Source of the DNA: Cyclaneusma minus
Taxonomy: Eukaryota > Ascomycota > Leotiomycetes > Marthamycetales > Marthamycetaceae
Assembly: GCA_037179335.1 (NCBI GenBank)
Contig: JAKZHN010000051.1
Coordinates: 124,001-188,000 of the forward strand
Direction: 5' to 3'
Length of the DNA stretch: 64,000 bases
This document shows, piece after piece, positions 13,104 to 24,149 of this stretch (position 1 is the first letter of the stretch; every line of letters begins with the position of its first letter). Made by a program: the position numbers and the translations under genes. The notes under the pieces were generated by a model. That model saw only the letters and a list, made by a program, of their open reading frames with translations. It ran no database searches and was not told the origin of the DNA.

Positions 13104-15176
13104 TCAAATCAACACCCAGCGCTTATCAGCCTGTTTGTTCCCCACCCTCTTGGCCACCAGATCCAACGTATCCTTCACAGCGGCACGAGGATTTCTCTTC
13201 TGGAAGCGTTTGTACAAGACTTCAACCAGACCTTGTTTGGTCAAATCGGAGCCTTGGATAGCTTGTTTGAATGCTTCCATGTCTTCGTCGACTATCAGTT
13301 TCTTCGGTGCTCCTGATTTGTTGTTGCTTTGACCTTGTGGTCCGCAATTAGAGGCGGGGGCGTTGGGGTTGGTGGGGTTGAGAGAAGACGGGGGAGTGGC
13401 GTTGTTGCGGACGGATTGCAGGGGGAGACGGGGAGGGTCCATGGCGCCGGCGGTGGAGGATGGGGTGGGGGTTTCCCAGTAGTGGGTTGCGAAGGGGTCG
13501 ATAGGGGCACGGCCGTTGAGCTTCTCTGTAGCAATAGTTAGCAAATGTCCATACCCTAATACCAAATCCAAACCAAGCATGAACCATTATCAAATCACAG
13601 GGCAAAACATACCATGAATGACCTCCATGCGATAAGCATAGAGCTTCAACGTCGGGTTCCTCCTCTTGCGATCCTCGAAGCACAAGCCCGTACTAACCGG
13701 CTCCAACTCCTTCGGAATCGCCAGCCTACTCTGCATCACCTCATCATTCTCATCGTCCAAAAAGCCATCCAGATCCTCTCCATCTTCGGGCTCCTCTTCA
13801 TCTTCACCCTCAGATCCCAAGTCCTCGCCTTCTTCCGGCTCCTCCCATTCAGCTTCCGAATCATAGTCGTAATTCGTGTCTGGGAGATCGCGCTTGAAAG
13901 GATTGCGGGCCAGGCGAGCAATCCCCGAGGATGGGGTTTTGGAGTAAGTGCCTGAATAGGGAGGGCGGACATCTTCGTAGTATTTGAGGTACTTGAGACG
14001 GACAGACTTAAGCAGATCGCGGCGGCGCTGGATTTGAGTGCTTTGCGAGGTGAGGTCGACGGGGCGGGCGTGGTCTCCGAGTCCTTCAAGCTGGTTCATG
14101 ATATGGCGGACTGGTACTACGGGTTTTCCACGACGCTGAAGTAGGGCGTATTCGGGGATGTGGAAGAGCTCAGAAGCGTCCCAAGATTTGGGCTTGGGAA
14201 GTTGGGCTTGCTGGGTGATGTATTGGTCCAGCTTTGATTGTAGTGACTCGAGACCTCGTTCGTCTCGTGCAAAGCGGCTGTAGGGGGCCACTGTGACGTT
14301 GCTTTGGACGAAGAAAGGAGGGAAGATCTTGTCGTAGTCTGAGACTTCTGCCTTCTTGCCAGATGGCTTGTCCTCGACTTGTGACATCGACTTGAGTGTA
14401 TTAGGGGTAACACCCTTCTCGACATCCGCAACAGCAGCAGCATTGTCCTTAGGCGCCGAAGGTTTCTTGAAGAAAGAATTCAGTCTCATCTGACTGGCAT
14501 CCTTCTTCTTCTTTTCCTCCTCTTTCTTGCGCTTCTCTTCCTCCTTGACCAAGCGCTCCTTTTCCTTGGCAGCATCTTTGGCTTCTTTGGCTAATCGCTT
14601 CTCCTCCTTCTCGGCTTCTTTCTTCTTGCGCTCTGCCTCTTTTTCGGCATCTCGCTTGGCTTTCTCGGCCTCCTTCTCGCGTTTCTCGGCTTCTTTGGTC
14701 GCTCTGGCTTCAGCCTTCTTGCGATCCTCGATTTCTTTCAGGGCCTTCTTCTCTTCTTTCTCGGCGAACGTGAGCTTGGTTCGCTTCCTTGGAGGCTGCT
14801 GGTCGCTTCCTGCTGAACAATTAGAACGTGATCCTCAATTTGCGGCTTCCCATAGTTTGGGTTGCTTACCTCTGGCATTGGATCCACTCATTCCAGGCGT
14901 AGCAGATTTCGGGTCGCTCAATGATGAGCTTACTGCGCTCCCAGCAGGGCTGGGTTCCCGCGTGTGGTCAACGAGCTGCGCATTTTCGCGGTCGCGCTTC
15001 TCAGCAGAGCCGCTGATTGGCGGGGAGGGCAGCGACGAGGTCTGAGAGTTGTCTTTGCTGGCATCATTGGCAGATTTGCCCAAGCTACTTCGAGGAGTTT
15101 CGTGATTCGAGGCGCCGTCATCGAGTTGCCTCTTTGCCGGTCGAGGCGAGGCCTCGCTGGTGAGGAACGCGTCCAT
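13104..15176 (-). CDS. cac1: Chromatin assembly factor 1 large subunit (Cac1/Rlf2/p150)
   Basis: Exons 15176..14870, 14812..13613 and 13525..13104 give 642 aa. Introns are 57 and 87 nt; the first acceptor is a tandem CAGCAG, so one residue is optional. Order of parts: a Ser-rich N-terminus; a long Lys/Glu/Arg coiled coil (the KER region); a PCNA-interacting peptide QMRLNSFF near residue 210; a conserved block from YDKIFPPFFVQSNVTVAPYSRF; a strongly acidic stretch following YDYDSEAEWEEPEEGED; and a C-terminal winged-helix-like segment ending DLVAKRVGNKQADKRWVLI. This is the full architecture of the CAF-1 large subunit, which deposits H3-H4 behind replication forks through PCNA. Exon joins restore conserved sequence (for example MEVIHEKLNGRAPIDPF). 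Confidence 0.92.
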
Positions 15177-16285
15177 GGTCGAGATTGTGAATGTGAGACG
15201 GCACGCGGCAGGCCAGACGAGCCCGGCAGCTTTAAAGGAACGATCGGACGACGCAGACGAGCTTCGAAGTACCTAGAGGCAAGAACAGTTGTTTTACATG
15301 CGCCTGAAAGAAAGTCGAGCTGTTGGTGCAGCTGGTGGTGCAGATCAAAGAAGGTGGATTGTTTGAGGGTGTTGTCGGTGGAGGTGCAATTGACTCGCGT
15401 TCAATGAGACGAGAGTGGTAGGAGCGCTGCGGCGACGCGACTTCCCCCCCAATTTCGACGCGTAAATTGGACCCTAGCCGTCACCGAATGTCTGCAACTG
15501 GCACAAAACACCACACTTCTACGAAAATAAAAGAATTGCTCGATTACTGAGACTGTGCTGATCTAATGTGGATTTTGGAGGTTCAAACTGATGGAAATTT
15601 AGTTTCAAAATAAGACCTGCTGAACGCTATGTTGTAAACTTACTACCGACAAACGAACCATGGATCCTAGCCGACTAAGTAAGCACGGTCAGTATTTTGC
15701 TTTCATGCGTGTAAGTGCTACGACTTGAAAGTGTTTCCAATGAGGTAGGTATCGGAGATATTTCTGGTTGTTTAAAAATTCATGTTATTCGGCATATTTA
15801 TGAACATTCAGAATTGGAGATATTCTCGATTACTAGAAGTATTCGAACAAACCAAGCCATCACCACTGCGAAGGATCGATTGGAAAATTGTATACTGTCG
15901 TGGCTTTTCTATTATTGCTAGGTAGGCCCCACTCGCCAATAGTCAAGCAACTTGTATACAGAATCCTCCTACAACAATCGACCACGCAGCTCCAGACTTG
16001 TGCCCCAAAAAACGCGAGCAGCAATGTCGAGCAAGGGGGGAATATGTAATTATTACCATCATCAGGCTTCTGTTTGTGGGCGCCTGGAAACGCTGCAGAA
16101 ATGCCAGATGATACCCGGGATCCAAAGCCCGCCCAATAGTCCTACCACAAGTGCCGAGAAACGCCGTGTAATGCAAGCTCTTGCGTGTGCAGTTGTATCT
16201 CGTCCTCCTGTGTGCTCAACTCTCCCTGTCTTTCCATGCTTATGCTTTCTGAAAAAGAAGCGTCGAAAAGGGGTATATCCACCGC
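15177..16285. other. Spacer
   Basis: About 1.1 kb between the start of the CAF-1 gene and the end of the Ser-rich protein gene. The middle (about 15540-15920) is AT-richer. One stretch near 15816-15850 (TTGGAGATATTCTCGATTAC) resembles the degenerate repeats at 41.2-41.7 kb, but weakly. I see no gene. Confidence 0.45.
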
Positions 16286-17437
16286 TTAATCACTGTCTGC
16301 GTCCGGATTGGCAACGTAGAGTCGACCAGCGCTCATTGTCATCGTCCGCTCATCAACACTTCCCCTTCGTCTCAGCTCGTCTGGGTTCCGGGTGCTCTTC
16401 TCTCTTGACAGCGTAGACTTGAGCAGGCTGTTGCTTGCTAATCTGGCCGCCTCGCCTCTGTCGAGTTCAGCAAGACCATCCGCTCGTTCTCCACTGCTTC
16501 CACTCGTATCACTCGCACTGCGATGCAGGTCGCCTTGTCCGTTATGTTGAGGCTTCTCTTCTGCAAGTTCGGCAATGGAATTCGTAGTCGAGCCGTTTCT
16601 GTCCTTCTCGTTCGGAGGGGTATTGCCGTGACTCCATCGCCCAGTTGAGCTGGCCCCGGATTGTCTGCCGTAAGAAACACCTCGCTTAGCACTTCTAGCA
16701 CTTCTAGCACTTCCCTGGCTGCTTCGTGCACTTCCGGTACGGTGGTTATAGTTGTAGACGGAGTTTCGGTTTGAGTCATCAGAATCTTCTCCCTCAACCT
16801 CAGTCGCACTCAGACGCATCGGCACACCACCAACACCTCCAACAAGATCTCCCGGACTATACCCAACGAGCCCAGCCTTGCCGTGATGGCGGATCTTTGC
16901 TGTGACCTTATTGCTTCCTACGATGCTGCCAGCACTTGTGGAGGACCTGCCTCCCGTAGTGGGACCATTGCTGCGTCCAGCAACTTCCATCGCAGCTCGC
17001 ATCTTGGCAGCCTTCTGTGCGGCGACTAATCGTGGATCTTCGTGTTGGGACCGGTCGCACCAGACGGTGGCCTTCTGCTTCCGCATAAGAGCAACATAGC
17101 CTGACGGCGCTACCGAGCTACCGGAGCGACTCGAGGTCGAGCGACGAAGATCTGTAGAAGACTGTCGGACTGGTACAGGGCCATTGCCGGAGCTGGCAAA
17201 GGTTGAGAAGGTGGCGTTGGAAGGAGTGCGACGAGACGCGTATTGATTTACGGGCATATTGTTTGCGTAGGCAGGCTGGGACTGATTGTGTATAGGGAAG
17301 GCGTTGGACGAGGTTGTGCGGGTTCGGCTGTGGGAGTAGGAGGCCTGGGCGTCGAGGAAGGACGGGTTGTGGAGCTGAGGTGGTAGAGGTTTTCGATGGA
17401 GGTGCGAGTCTGGGAACTGGAAGGCAGGATTTGCCAT
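16286..17437 (-). CDS. Conserved fungal protein of unknown function, Ser-rich
   Basis: A single uninterrupted frame of 383 aa with an ATG start. The only well-ordered part is a block near residues 110-150 reading GYVALMRKQKATVWCDRSQ followed by HEDPRLVAAQKAAKMRA, which has the look of a conserved motif around a Trp-Cys pair and a helix. The rest is Ser/Arg/Gly-rich and probably disordered, with clustered SARSS-type repeats. No membrane segment or signal peptide is seen. I recall similar short blocks in uncharacterised ascomycete proteins but cannot assign a function. Composition and the long intact frame support a real gene. It is co-oriented with the CAF-1 gene downstream. Confidence 0.7.
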   Translation of the reverse strand: MANPAFQFPDSHLHRKPLPPQLHNPSFLDAQASYSHSRTRTTSSNAFPIHNQSQPAYANNMPVNQYASRRTPSNATFSTFASSGNGPVPVRQSSTDLRRSTSSRSGSSVAPSGYVALMRKQKATVWCDRSQHEDPRLVAAQKAAKMRAAMEVAGRSNGPTTGGRSSTSAGSIVGSNKVTAKIRHHGKAGLVGYSPGDLVGGVGGVPMRLSATEVEGEDSDDSNRNSVYNYNHRTGSARSSQGSARSARSAKRGVSYGRQSGASSTGRWSHGNTPPNEKDRNGSTTNSIAELAEEKPQHNGQGDLHRSASDTSGSSGERADGLAELDRGEAARLASNSLLKSTLSREKSTRNPDELRRRGSVDERTMTMSAGRLYVANPDADSD

Positions 17438-20400
17438 TGTTATGTCTGGACAGCTGGTAGTCTAGTAGTTTGGCGTGGTAGTACGACAGGCCGAAGTTGA
17501 GTGGAGAGGTGGGACCGGCGCCGTTCGTGGGAAATTCTGGTAGAGCAGATGCCGGGTACGACGTTGACGAATGTCTCGGTTCACTAGACGCAGCTTGCTA
17601 GGCCGCGCGATTTCCAGGATTTACTGGGTCGCGTTGTGGCCGGTTATCTCGAGGTGCTTGGTGTGTGCTATTGTTGCGCGGCCATCCCAGCAGGCGAAGG
17701 GCGGTGATGTATGGGGGTCGGTCGAGGATGTGTGCTGGGGGGGGATGATGCAGGAAGCAGGAGGTTCCGCTTTAGTTTTGTCGATCAGTGCTGGTGTGCA
17801 GGGCCGGGTGTTTGTCGTTGACGAATGGGCGCTGGACACAGTCTTGGCCACAGAGTGGGAGGGCCGAACAGGTTTCGAGGGGTCAAAGGTGGAATGCGGA
17901 GGAGCAGAGGGAGGGTTTCTCGGGATGAGCAGGATAAGCGTGGTGCAAGAGGGTGCTCCGGGAGGGAAATATGCGCTTCTATGTTCTTCAGATACGGCCG
18001 ATGCAGATTAGTGTGGGGTCCCAGTGTTTCTCCTGCCCGGGAGAGCGAGTGGGGAAGCGGCGTGTCGGCTCAAGAAAGGTTTGGAAGCTGGACGACGGCG
18101 ACCGAGAGAGAATGGAATCAATTGGGATGGGGTGAGGCTATGTCGGAAGGCGAGAGAAGGCGTCAAGCAGCCGCAACTCTTATTCTGGCGGTGCGTGAAC
18201 TCGAATATTGAATTTTTTTTATTAGAGAGGCGGGCGATTTGCGATTTATTCTTGGGGGCGGGCTAACAGCCGCTTAATGATGAGGTGTTGGCGCGCTTGA
18301 TGCTGATAGAGTTGTCAGCCTGAACTCTGTGCAATTTCCATCCCAGTCGCCGGCCACTGACATTCGCAGATGCGCGAATATTAATGACAAAATAGCCAGA
18401 GAAACAAAACAACGCAGGCTGCACGGAAAACCGATCGGCCACTGGTTCCGTCACGGTCGACCATCCCAATATCAGAGACACGGCTCACGCACTCTACTCA
18501 CCCTCGTCCAACGTCACAGCAGCTGCACCTCAGTCCGAGCTCCACAGCGCCTTCAGCTTGTTTACTGACCGATAGCAGCAAAATTTACCTACGCTTCCGC
18601 AGCCGCCGCCGGCGAAACGTGCCGTCCAGACTGCCCAGGCGTGGAAGCGTGCGGAACCAACGCGAGTCTGAATCTGGTCAGTCCAGGGGCAGCAACACTT
18701 GGCTCGGGACCTGGGTTACCGTCGATTCAAGACTCGCCGGCGCTTGTATTCCCTGAAATACCGCAGTTCGTCCAATCTCGAAGGGCCTTGGTGTCGACCA
18801 ACTACATGTAGCCCGATAGGATGGCGCGATTTGGAATATGCTTCGGGGCGAACTTAGGTGCCGCAACAGGCTATTCGACCTTCGGACAAGTTGCAGGCCT
18901 TGGCCGGAAACGTGGGGAGGCGGCGGCTGCTTAGTGCTCAAGTCGCGCTTCTGGAGGGGCGATGTGGAGATTCGATATCGAGAAGCTTCATCTCTGCATT
19001 TCTATTCAACCCCGCATTAACCGGATTCTCTTTCTAGACTTGACGCCGACGATGTGACAGCTATTCTCTTCGACGGGCCGGCATGGGGGTCAACGACAAC
19101 GTCACGGCGGTTAAGATGGCTTACTATCACTTATATCGCGAGCTATTATGATGGTGGAGAGCAAGCATCGACATCAGGAGATCTCGATCTCATTGCTACA
19201 TATACAACAATTCGACAACGGTGAGGAGGCCCGAGAGGCTGCATTTGACTGACCGGCTAAGAGGCATGCTGCTCCGACGCAAAAGCAGGGCTGAGGACGT
19301 TCGGAACCATGAGGGTCATCACTTGGCAACTCTTGAGCGATTCTCATGCATGCGCGCCGGCGGCTGTATGCAAAACAGGAATGCCACTCACTCTGCTCTC
19401 GAATTTCCCCATGCGGACTGAATTCTCCGCTCTTGCTCGCATGTGCAGCCAGGCCAGTCAGTCTCGGTCGGTCCGTGGGGGATATTGCTTGCTGTGCTCA
19501 ATCGAGAGTTACTCTTGGTTCCATGACTTCAACCTCGTGCTACCTCCGGTTCCAGCATGAAGGACACACACCATGTACTTGCGACAGCGACCCTTTCTTC
19601 GGCCGGCCTGACGTCGCCGTATCTCTTGTCAGGCTCACCGTCAGTGTGCAAACACCGAGCCTGTCGGTCCCGCTAAACTCGGTATCGCCGTCATTCCAAC
19701 ACGAGTTACCCTGCCACCACTACCAAATGCTCTAGCTGAGGCTGTGAAACTTTTCCTCGGACGGCGACTCAAATGTCAGACACGCCCTATCCAACTTCTA
19801 ATCACTAATCGGAGAATTCCTAGCAGGCTAGCCAACAATCGACAAGCAGCAAGATGCCGGATCTTAAAAGCCAGAATATCTACGATTCGTCCGAAATCAA
19901 GGAACACCCCAGCTTCCGGCGCTGCCGTCGTACATAGCTGGCATCATCTTCACGTCCCACCATGCGACCTTTGGCACAACTACTAATAATGTCTGACGCT
20001 CTGTCTCAACTCTCCTTGAACTCTCAGATCTTGATCTGGTCCAGGCTCCCTCGTCCCAAGGGGGATCCCCTTGCTGCCAGTGCCAGCTTGCTGAGCTTGG
20101 GTCCTGGGAACTTCGGCAATGATCGGTTCTAGAATGACGACAGCCCTGCTTAACCGCCGATTGGCAATTGACGGCGGCTACGTTACCGAAGAATGAAGCC
20201 TTGACAATACCCTTGGTCCGGTGGATTCGGGGATACTGAGGCTCCGAGTGGAGACTGAGAGTCATTGGAGCAAGGCTGCCAGCAAGTGAAATTCACCGAT
20301 TCGGTTTCTGAATAGCATCATTCCTCTCTCTGTCTTTGTCGTTTTGTCAATTGGAGCCTCGCCAGGTGCCGAGACTCGGAACTTGCAAGCAGACAAAGAT

Positions 20401-21859
20401 GTTGCGATATGCCGCCATAGGCACGTTTACTATTTACTAATATCAACTAGGAATCCCTCCAACAACACTAAAGGATTCTGCACTATCTGCATCTTTGCCT
20501 TATCTGCTGCAGCCGGCAGTTGCAGCCAGCAATCCGTCACAATTGAGCCTGAGCGTCGCATATTAGCATGGTCAACTGCAGTAGCTCGGTCAGTTCCCCC
20601 CTCTCATACTTTATCCTATCTGAGGCTATCTCTTTCAGAAGCCTTGTTGAAGTCCTGGTCATCATCTGCCGCGTCGTTCCAGCATCACCCTGACAACCTC
20701 TCCCCGGCCCCCAACATTGAACCCCTCCCCCGGACCCCCATCACCTACCCCACACTACTACATGTGATATACCCACCTCACACTCTCAAAACCAAACCGT
20801 TGGGATCATGCAGCATTGGCACATTTTGACGACTAGGGGCCCTTCTTAACTACGAAACATGCATACTACTCTATCGAGTACACACTACATTCACTCATGC
20901 GCCAGTTTCCTTAGACCAAGCAAATTGTTGTCTCGGAAACCGTAAGGCTGAAGTCAGCGCCAGCCAGCCAGCCATCCATTTACCCCTCACTATCCTTCAC
21001 TAGCAAGAATGAAGCTATTCCGAAGTTTCACCCTCGGACCTCGTTACATCGGCAAAACCCCCAAGGTGGCCGCTTACGCTACGCCCAATACTTTTCTTGG
21101 GAAGCTTGGCAGCTGCAAATTGACTTTTGCTGTATCTTGACGGACCTCGACGGATGTTCCCAAGGTTCCTTATCGGATGTCTCAATGAGGGAATTTCAGC
21201 CGTCGATTGACTTTTCCTGGTATCCTAGCACGCCCAGTCACTGGAAGTCTAAGTGACAGTAGGCAGAGGGGCTGTGGAACTTGGCCAATGACAGGGCGGG
21301 CCGCGTGTAAGCGCGTGGAGGGGTCGTTATGAGTTAATGGGTACATAAGTACTCCGAGACACGGGGTTCCTGGAATGATTGTGGCTCCCTTTACTAGCCC
21401 GCTTTGCAACCGAGCTTGGGACTCCGATCTTCGAATCACCTTCTGAGCAAGGTAGTCTCGGGTCTCTTCTGAACCAGTTACGTAGGGTCCCGGAATTTCC
21501 AGCTCTCGGTCTGGTTCTCTTGAAGTTTCAAGAAATACATGACGCTTTAATGGAAATGTTCAGACAGGTACAGAGTCACAGAACCGTACCGCTTGCACCA
21601 TTTGCTTCGATGTGATTCCAAGCCTGATCTCCTGGAAAACCAGTATACAACTTTTGTTTCTATTTCGTTTCCAAATATCTAGCACTGTTCCTTGATCAAT
21701 CACTGGAAACTGGAAACACGCGTTTCTGTCTGCCTCTTATTGCTTATATCACCTGGTCAAGTTGATAATTTGAAGACTGGAGATGTTCAGGGGCACTTGC
21801 AGATGTGCATTCTAACTATTCTGCCCGCCAGCGCCTGAAACATCTTGCCCGCCAGCCCT
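17438..21859. other. Gene-poor region
   Basis: About 4.4 kb with no recognised gene. A plus-strand frame at 17571-18011 lies directly upstream of the Ser-rich gene and looks like a chance frame in a G-rich stretch. Other frames (19346-19735, 20344-20829) lack domains. One TACATGTA copy lies at 18803-18810. No tRNA or clear repeat was found by eye. Confidence 0.45.
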
Positions 21860-22405
21860 TCAAGCTTCGTGCCTGCGATCCCTTGTCGCAAACGCAATTT
21901 CCATCAGCATCGGGAAGTCGAAGAAGGTATGAGGTATTCCCGAACGTACGTCAGTCAGCACCACTATAGCCTCACATCCCTCGTCCGAAAGGTTATCTCT
22001 CGATCGAATCAAGAACACAGACTGGGCCTGTGACGAGTAAACTAGCCGTGCGGGATCCACAGACATCGCTGGTATTTGACTACTCGTTCCTAAAGGCAGG
22101 GAGAAGAAGTAGACTCCTAGGGCAACTACATGGTCTATCGCTGGGATGGTAAGGCGCCTGAGTCCCTGATTGATGACTAGGAAATATGACATGATGTCGG
22201 TAGTACCCAGTAGGTCACCGCGCGAGAAGGCGCCGACGGGCAGGTCGCGGTGCGTGACGATTACTTGTTGGTAGGTCACGTTTGGGGTGGGTTTGGACTT
22301 GACTACTACCTCAACGCGATGGTAGGGGGGAACGTTGAAGCGGCGGGAGTAGGACGTGGGTGAGGTTTGGCTTCCTAGCACAGTCCCTACCACTGCAGTG
22401 GCCAT
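21860..22405 (-). CDS. Unknown small protein, tandem paralogue A
   Basis: An intronless frame of 181 aa beginning MATAVVGTVLGS. I do not recognise the family. It is clearly paralogous to the next gene at 22780-23307: YSRRFNVPPYHRVEVVVKS aligns with NYRKFLIPPNQRIEILAKS. SVDPARLVYSSQAQSVFL aligns with SIDPTRVVYAEPAKSVLV, followed by SRD...IVVLTD against SRD...MMILTD. Alternating hydrophobic residues suggest a beta-rich cytosolic fold; there is no signal peptide or membrane span. A TATA-like GTATAAGAG lies about 70 nt upstream of the ATG and a CACGTG about 130 nt upstream. Flanking sequence is duplicated as well, so the gene arose as part of an ~0.9-kb tandem duplication. Conservation of protein sequence with two open frames argues that both copies are functional. 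Confidence 0.65.
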   Translation of the reverse strand: MATAVVGTVLGSQTSPTSYSRRFNVPPYHRVEVVVKSKPTPNVTYQQVIVTHRDLPVGAFSRGDLLGTTDIMSYFLVINQGLRRLTIPAIDHVVALGVYFFSLPLGTSSQIPAMSVDPARLVYSSQAQSVFLIRSRDNLSDEGCEAIVVLTDVRSGIPHTFFDFPMLMEIAFATRDRRHEA

Positions 22406-22469
22406 TTTCAGAATGTTGAAAACGCGAAAGCCTGGAAGACGGAGTTGAACGAGATGAGCAGCATTGTTG

Positions 22470-22600
22470 GCCTCTCTTATACTTGCTATCTGGTTTCTGG
22501 TTTGATAGTCCTTCTATGTTAAAACACGGCAGCTTTCACGTGTGTTGGGATCATGGCTTAGGGGAATCATACGGAAAGTGGCACGTATTGAAAATATCAT
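22470..22600 (-). promoter_or_regulatory. Promoter of paralogue A
   Basis: Minus-strand TATAAG at 22481..22476, CACGTG at 22537-22542 inside CTTTCACGTGTG, and TTGAAAATATCA near 22589. All three have counterparts at matching spacing upstream of paralogue B, which supports a retained promoter layout. Confidence 0.55.
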
Positions 22601-22779
22601 CTCATGACAAGGAGAACACCCGGGTCCTGTAACCTGACGCTTTGAACATTGGAGATGTTCATAAGCACTTGAAACCTCAATTTCTAGCTATCTTGCAGCT
22701 TGCTCGCTGACCCATCCATGATCCGTTTTCCATCTCGATCTCCCGAACCAGCACATAATTTCCAGGCTCACCAGTGCTT

Positions 22780-23307
22780 TTAGGAACGCCCGGTGTCTGC
22801 GTACAGCTCGAACGGAAAAGTTTCGGTGTCATCGGTCTCCATACGGTCTACCCGTGTGTCTGTCAAGATCATCATAACCACACTTCCTTCCCGACTCTGG
22901 TCCCTCGTCCGGTCTCTCGACTGGGTCACCAACACAGACTTTGCCGGCTCCGCGTAAACCACCCTCGTGGGATCAATGGAATTCACGGCCAAGGCTTGGC
23001 CAGAATTAATGTACTGCTTGAGTCCTTCATTCAGAAAGAAAAACGTAAATTCCAGGGTGGTCGTATACGGAGCCGCGTCGATGGTTAGGAGGTCCACGTT
23101 GTTGTCCATCGTGAGGGAAGGCTGCAGAGGATCAAAAGTGGTTTTTGTAAAGACGGCTACTTGCTCGTTTTGGTGTCCTACAATTACCCCTTGTACGCTT
23201 CTGCATAATGACTTGGCAAGAATTTCAATACGTTGGTTGGGGGGAATGAGAAATTTGCGATAGTTCGGGGCGCTTGAGGTTGCGCTTGCTAGCACTGCCT
23301 CTGCCAT
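22780..23307 (-). CDS. Unknown small protein, tandem paralogue B
   Basis: An intronless frame. The start at 23307 (MAEAVLASATS, 175 aa) is preferred because it lines up with MATAVV of paralogue A; an in-frame ATG at 23331 would add MGSLPEYP. Conserved blocks shared with paralogue A are NYRKFLIPPNQRIEILAKS, QGVIVGHQNEQVAVF, SIDPTRVVYAEPAKSVLV and MMILTDTRVD. The C-termini differ. No known domain, signal peptide or membrane segment is evident. The function is unknown. The pair sits in a gene-poor region next to the block 1 repeat array and shares a duplicated promoter with paralogue A. Confidence 0.65.
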   Translation of the reverse strand: MAEAVLASATSSAPNYRKFLIPPNQRIEILAKSLCRSVQGVIVGHQNEQVAVFTKTTFDPLQPSLTMDNNVDLLTIDAAPYTTTLEFTFFFLNEGLKQYINSGQALAVNSIDPTRVVYAEPAKSVLVTQSRDRTRDQSREGSVVMMILTDTRVDRMETDDTETFPFELYADTGRS

Positions 23308-23414
23308 TGGATACTCTGGAAGGCTGCCCATTGACCATTCAGTTCAGTTTCGGATGTTAGAGGTAAGAAGGTTTGAAAGACGATGGCTGAAGTTGAAACA
23401 GACAGACAGCATTG

Positions 23415-23530
23415 ATCCCTTTTATACCTGATATCTACCGTCTTCTCTAATGGTTTTGGGCCTTTAGATGGTAAAACATGGCATCTTTCACGCGTGTAAG
23501 GGCATGACTATCAACAAGTCATTGAAAATA
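23415..23530 (-). promoter_or_regulatory. Promoter of paralogue B
   Basis: Minus-strand TATAAAAGGG at about 23426..23417. CTTTCACGCGTG at about 23485-23496 corresponds to CTTTCACGTGTG upstream of paralogue A, with one base changed in the E-box core. TTGAAAATATCA occurs near 23521. The order and spacing match paralogue A. Confidence 0.55.
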
Positions 23531-24149
23531 TCACGAGTCATCGGATATATCACAAGTGAGCGAGACCAGCCAGATGATTGAGAATGGATAGCTAATCATT
23601 TGTTACCAACCGAGTGGCCGCCACCTGCTGACCGCAGACTGTACAAAGTCTTGTTTGCAAGTCGCATGCTCTGCAAAGATGATCCTGACAGCGATGCTTC
23701 CTCTAGCTTTGCCTACCCAAACCGGCAAGAATGAAGAAAGTCAGCGTACGGCACACTCGACTAGGAGACACAAGTGTCGTCTCTTATGATGACTCAATGG
23801 TGCCTTGGGCTTGGTACACATCGTCAGAAGGTAGAGTGGTTGGCATTGAATCTCTGCACCGCCAATTTTCCCTCAGTTCTCCTACCAGGAGCCCGTCCGG
23901 AGTTCGTCGACGTGCAACAAAACTCATAAGAGGAAGGTCACATGACTTAGTGAGAAGTAGAGGACTGTTATGTTGAACATCGGCTCCATGGCATTTGGAG
24001 CCTCTTGGGGTTTGGAGGCCCGGGAGAGAAGCCTTACGATACGTCTTTATTGCTGAATTGATCCCCTGGAGCTCCTGAGAAAGCGCCAGAGGAAGATGTG
24101 AGCCTGCTTCTGCCTCAGCTTCAGTCTCTGTCTTCCCTGTCGGCTCTAC

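Noticed and set aside
17571..18011. A 146-codon plus-strand frame
   Set aside because: It lies in a G-rich promoter-side region, with no domain, no splice continuation and no conserved-looking composition.
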